Part shown: piece after piece, positions 22,309-23,616 of the stretch
Layout of the letters: every line of letters starts with the position of its first letter
Numbering within the stretch: the first letter of the stretch is position 1
NCBI GenBank assembly: GCA_902784045.1
Contig: CACZTE010000038.1
Location: forward strand, 1 to 23,616
DNA: 23,616 nt
Direction of reading: 5' to 3'
From: an uncultured Eubacterium sp.
Lineage (GTDB): Bacteria > Bacillota > Clostridia > Eubacteriales > Eubacteriaceae
Program-made: the position numbers and the translations under genes
The notes under the pieces: generated by a model
Databases searched by the model: none
What the model was told of the DNA's origin: nothing
What the model saw: the letters and a program-made list of their open reading frames with translations, nothing else

Positions 22309-23376
22309 GTGATAGAACTGGACAACTATAATGATAACTTTGCTCAAATCCGCGTCGTTGGCGTGGGCGGCGGTGGAAACAATGCGGTTAACCGCATGAT
22401 TGAAACAGGCCTTAAGGGTGTTGATTTTGTATCGATCAACACAGATAATCAGGCTCTGGCGCTGACTTTGGCGGAAAAACGCCTCCAAATCGGTGAAAAG
22501 ACCACCGGCGGTTTGGGCGCCGGAGGCAATCCCGAAATGGGACAGCGTTCCGCGGAAGAAAGCCGTGATGCTATTGCCGAAATCATTGAAGGCACCGATT
22601 TGCTTTTTATCACTGCCGGCATGGGCGGCGGAACAGGTTCCGGTGCCGCTCCGATCATCGCTAAGATCGCCCAGGAAATGGGTATTTTGACCATCGGCGT
22701 TGTAACCAAACCTTTCTCCTTTGAAGGCCGCGTCAGAATGCGCAACGCCCAAATCGCCTGTGATTTCCTACAGGATAATGTCGACGCATTGGTTACCATT
22801 CCCAATGACCGTCTGCTTCGTATGGCGGATAAATCCACTTCGCTTCGCGACGCATTCAAACTTGCCGATGATGTGCTCTTACAAGGTGTCAAGAGTATTT
22901 CCGACTTAATCTCTCTGCCCGGTTTGGTCAGCCTTGACTTTGCCGATGTCAAAACCATTATGGAAGACGCCGGCCTGGCGCACATGGGCGTGGGACGCGC
23001 AACCGGTGAAAACCGCGCGGAAGAAGCCGCGAAAGAAGCGATTATGAGCCCGCTTCTGGAAACCGAAATCAACGGCGCTACCGGTGTGCTCTTAAACATT
23101 GCTGCCGGCGAAGATTTGTCACTCTTTGAAGTTGACAAGGCGGCTACGATCGCGAGAGAAGCATGCGATGAAGACGCCAATGTTATTTTCGGCGCGACCA
23201 TCGATGAAAGCCTCGGTGACGAAATCCAGATTACGGTCATTGCTACCGGTTTTTTGCCGGCCGAAGATAAACCGGAGCGTCAACCGAGTTCCCGTCAAAG
23301 CGCAAGCAACCCTGCAAAAGAACGCGCTACTCGCAGACAATACGAAGTTCCGAATTTCATCAATAACGATAACTAA
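22309..23376 (+). CDS. ftsZ: Cell division protein FtsZ
   Basis: The tubulin-like GTPase that forms the Z-ring and recruits the divisome. The 355 residues start at GTG. The GTP-binding domain has VVGVGGGGNNAVNRMI (16-31), the tubulin signature GMGGGTGSGAAP (104-115), TKPFSFEG and IPNDRLLRMADKSTSLRDAF. The T7 catalytic loop reads PGLVSLDFADVK: the Asp residues (210, 213) are kept, but the usual Asn is Ser208. The C-terminal domain runs to about 316. A short linker follows and then the tail peptide YEVPNFI, which keeps the (D/E)-(I/V)-P-x-F core for binding FtsA/SepF/ZapA-type partners; the last residues (NNDN) are not basic. It has its own promoter. No ftsA lies nearby, so SepF or a distant FtsA would tether it (inference). 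Confidence 0.98.
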   Translation: MIELDNYNDNFAQIRVVGVGGGGNNAVNRMIETGLKGVDFVSINTDNQALALTLAEKRLQIGEKTTGGLGAGGNPEMGQRSAEESRDAIAEIIEGTDLLFITAGMGGGTGSGAAPIIAKIAQEMGILTIGVVTKPFSFEGRVRMRNAQIACDFLQDNVDALVTIPNDRLLRMADKSTSLRDAFKLADDVLLQGVKSISDLISLPGLVSLDFADVKTIMEDAGLAHMGVGRATGENRAEEAAKEAIMSPLLETEINGATGVLLNIAAGEDLSLFEVDKAATIAREACDEDANVIFGATIDESLGDEIQITVIATGFLPAEDKPERQPSSRQSASNPAKERATRRQYEVPNFINNDN

Positions 23377-23384
23377 AGCATCCA

Positions 23385-23616
23385 ATGAAGTGTCCCTTTT
23401 GTGAACATAACGGCAGCCGCGTCATCGACTCAAGACCTGCTGAGCTTAATACGATGATTCGCAGGCGGCGCGAATGCGAACGTTGTAAAAAACGTTTTAC
23501 CACTTTTGAACGCATTGAAAGCATTCCGTTGATTGTTGTCAAAAAAGATGGTAAGCGTGAAGCATACGATCGCAATAAAATGGCTAACGGTATTTTAAAA
23601 GCTTGTGAAAAAAGAC
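23385..23616 (+). CDS. nrdR: Transcriptional repressor NrdR (partial, runs off the window)
   Basis: A Zn-ribbon/ATP-cone repressor of ribonucleotide reductase genes that senses ATP/dATP. The first 77 codons are present and open to the window end. The zinc ribbon uses Cys3, Cys6, Cys31 and Cys34 (MKCPFC and ECERC), followed by KRFTTFERIE. The ATP-cone starts at about residue 48 (PLIVVKKDGKREAYDRNKM). The full protein is usually about 150 residues. It begins 8 nt after the ftsZ stop with a poor ribosome binding site, so coupling to ftsZ is likely. Confidence 0.95.
   Translation, partial: MKCPFCEHNGSRVIDSRPAELNTMIRRRRECERCKKRFTTFERIESIPLIVVKKDGKREAYDRNKMANGILKACEKR

Noticed and set aside
22449..23240. 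263-codon minus-strand open frame antisense to ftsZ
   Set aside because: It is low in sequence complexity (Ser/Ala/Pro/Arg-rich), as expected of the reverse of a highly conserved GC-rich gene; no family pattern or ribosome binding site.
1..23616. CRISPR arrays, insertion sequences, tRNA/rRNA genes, prophage or defence genes
   Set aside because: No regularly spaced direct repeats, transposase motifs, terminal inverted repeats, tRNA cloverleaf sequences or rRNA segments were seen on either strand.

Overview
The window comes from a low-to-mid GC, Gram-positive type bacterium of the Bacillota, most likely an anaerobic Clostridia/Eubacteriales-like lineage (inference from gene order and protein style). 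Supporting points are the division/cell-wall (dcw) order mraZ-rsmH-ftsL-PBP-murF-mraY-murD-ftsW-murG-divIB-ftsZ-nrdR, the PASTA-tailed transpeptidase, AGGAGG-type ribosome binding sites and the DivIB-type FtsQ. No sporulation genes lie between ftsZ and nrdR, where many sporulating Clostridia carry spoIIGA-sigE-sigG. A non-sporulating lineage is therefore possible but not proven.

Region 1 (1-203) is the end of an upstream transcription unit, possibly with the last codons of a gene, closed by a strong intrinsic terminator. Region 2 (about 204-7804, plus strand) is a cell-surface polysaccharide locus. It holds two GT2 rhamnosyltransferase-like enzymes, a WbaP/CpsE-type initiating phosphoglycosyltransferase, a DUF2142 polytopic protein with a long charged N-tail, a four-helix small EamA/SMR-like carrier, a polyprenyl-phosphate sugar synthase-like GT2, a DUF2304 small membrane protein and a last GT2. 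The middle four look like a side-chain decoration module: make Und-P-sugar, flip it, transfer it outside. This parallels the GacI/GacJ/flippase/GT-C logic of streptococcal rhamnose polysaccharides.

Region 3 (7805-9614) is a convergent intergenic region with one terminator per strand, then guaB on the minus strand. This IMP dehydrogenase closely resembles the Tritrichomonas foetus enzyme rather than the common bacterial GuaB. Region 4 (9615-9936) is a divergent promoter region. guaB has TTGACA-N17-TATGCT; mraZ has an extended -10 overlaid by three 10-nt-spaced TGGGN-like MraZ boxes, with a fourth in register near the start codon.

Region 5 (9937-23616, plus strand) is the dcw cluster. mraZ (regulator), rsmH (16S rRNA methylase), ftsL and the PBP form a compact first unit. 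murF-mraY-murD follow from their own promoter, whose -10 lies in a perfect 15-bp palindrome. ftsW-murG, divIB and ftsZ-nrdR are separated by 130-260 bp gaps, and ftsZ has a near-consensus promoter. murE, murC, murB, ddl and ftsA are absent from the positions where they are often found. Together these genes make UDP-MurNAc-pentapeptide and lipid I/II, polymerise and cross-link septal peptidoglycan (FtsW plus PBP) and build the Z-ring. The window ends inside nrdR.

I did not find a clearly new defence or mobile system: there is no CRISPR array, IS element, tRNA or rRNA. The most interesting signals are the MraZ operator array, the palindromic murF promoter, the protozoan-like IMPDH, the compact side-chain glycosylation module, an Asn-to-Ser change in the FtsZ T7 loop, and ORF remnants or structured DNA in several dcw intergenic gaps.
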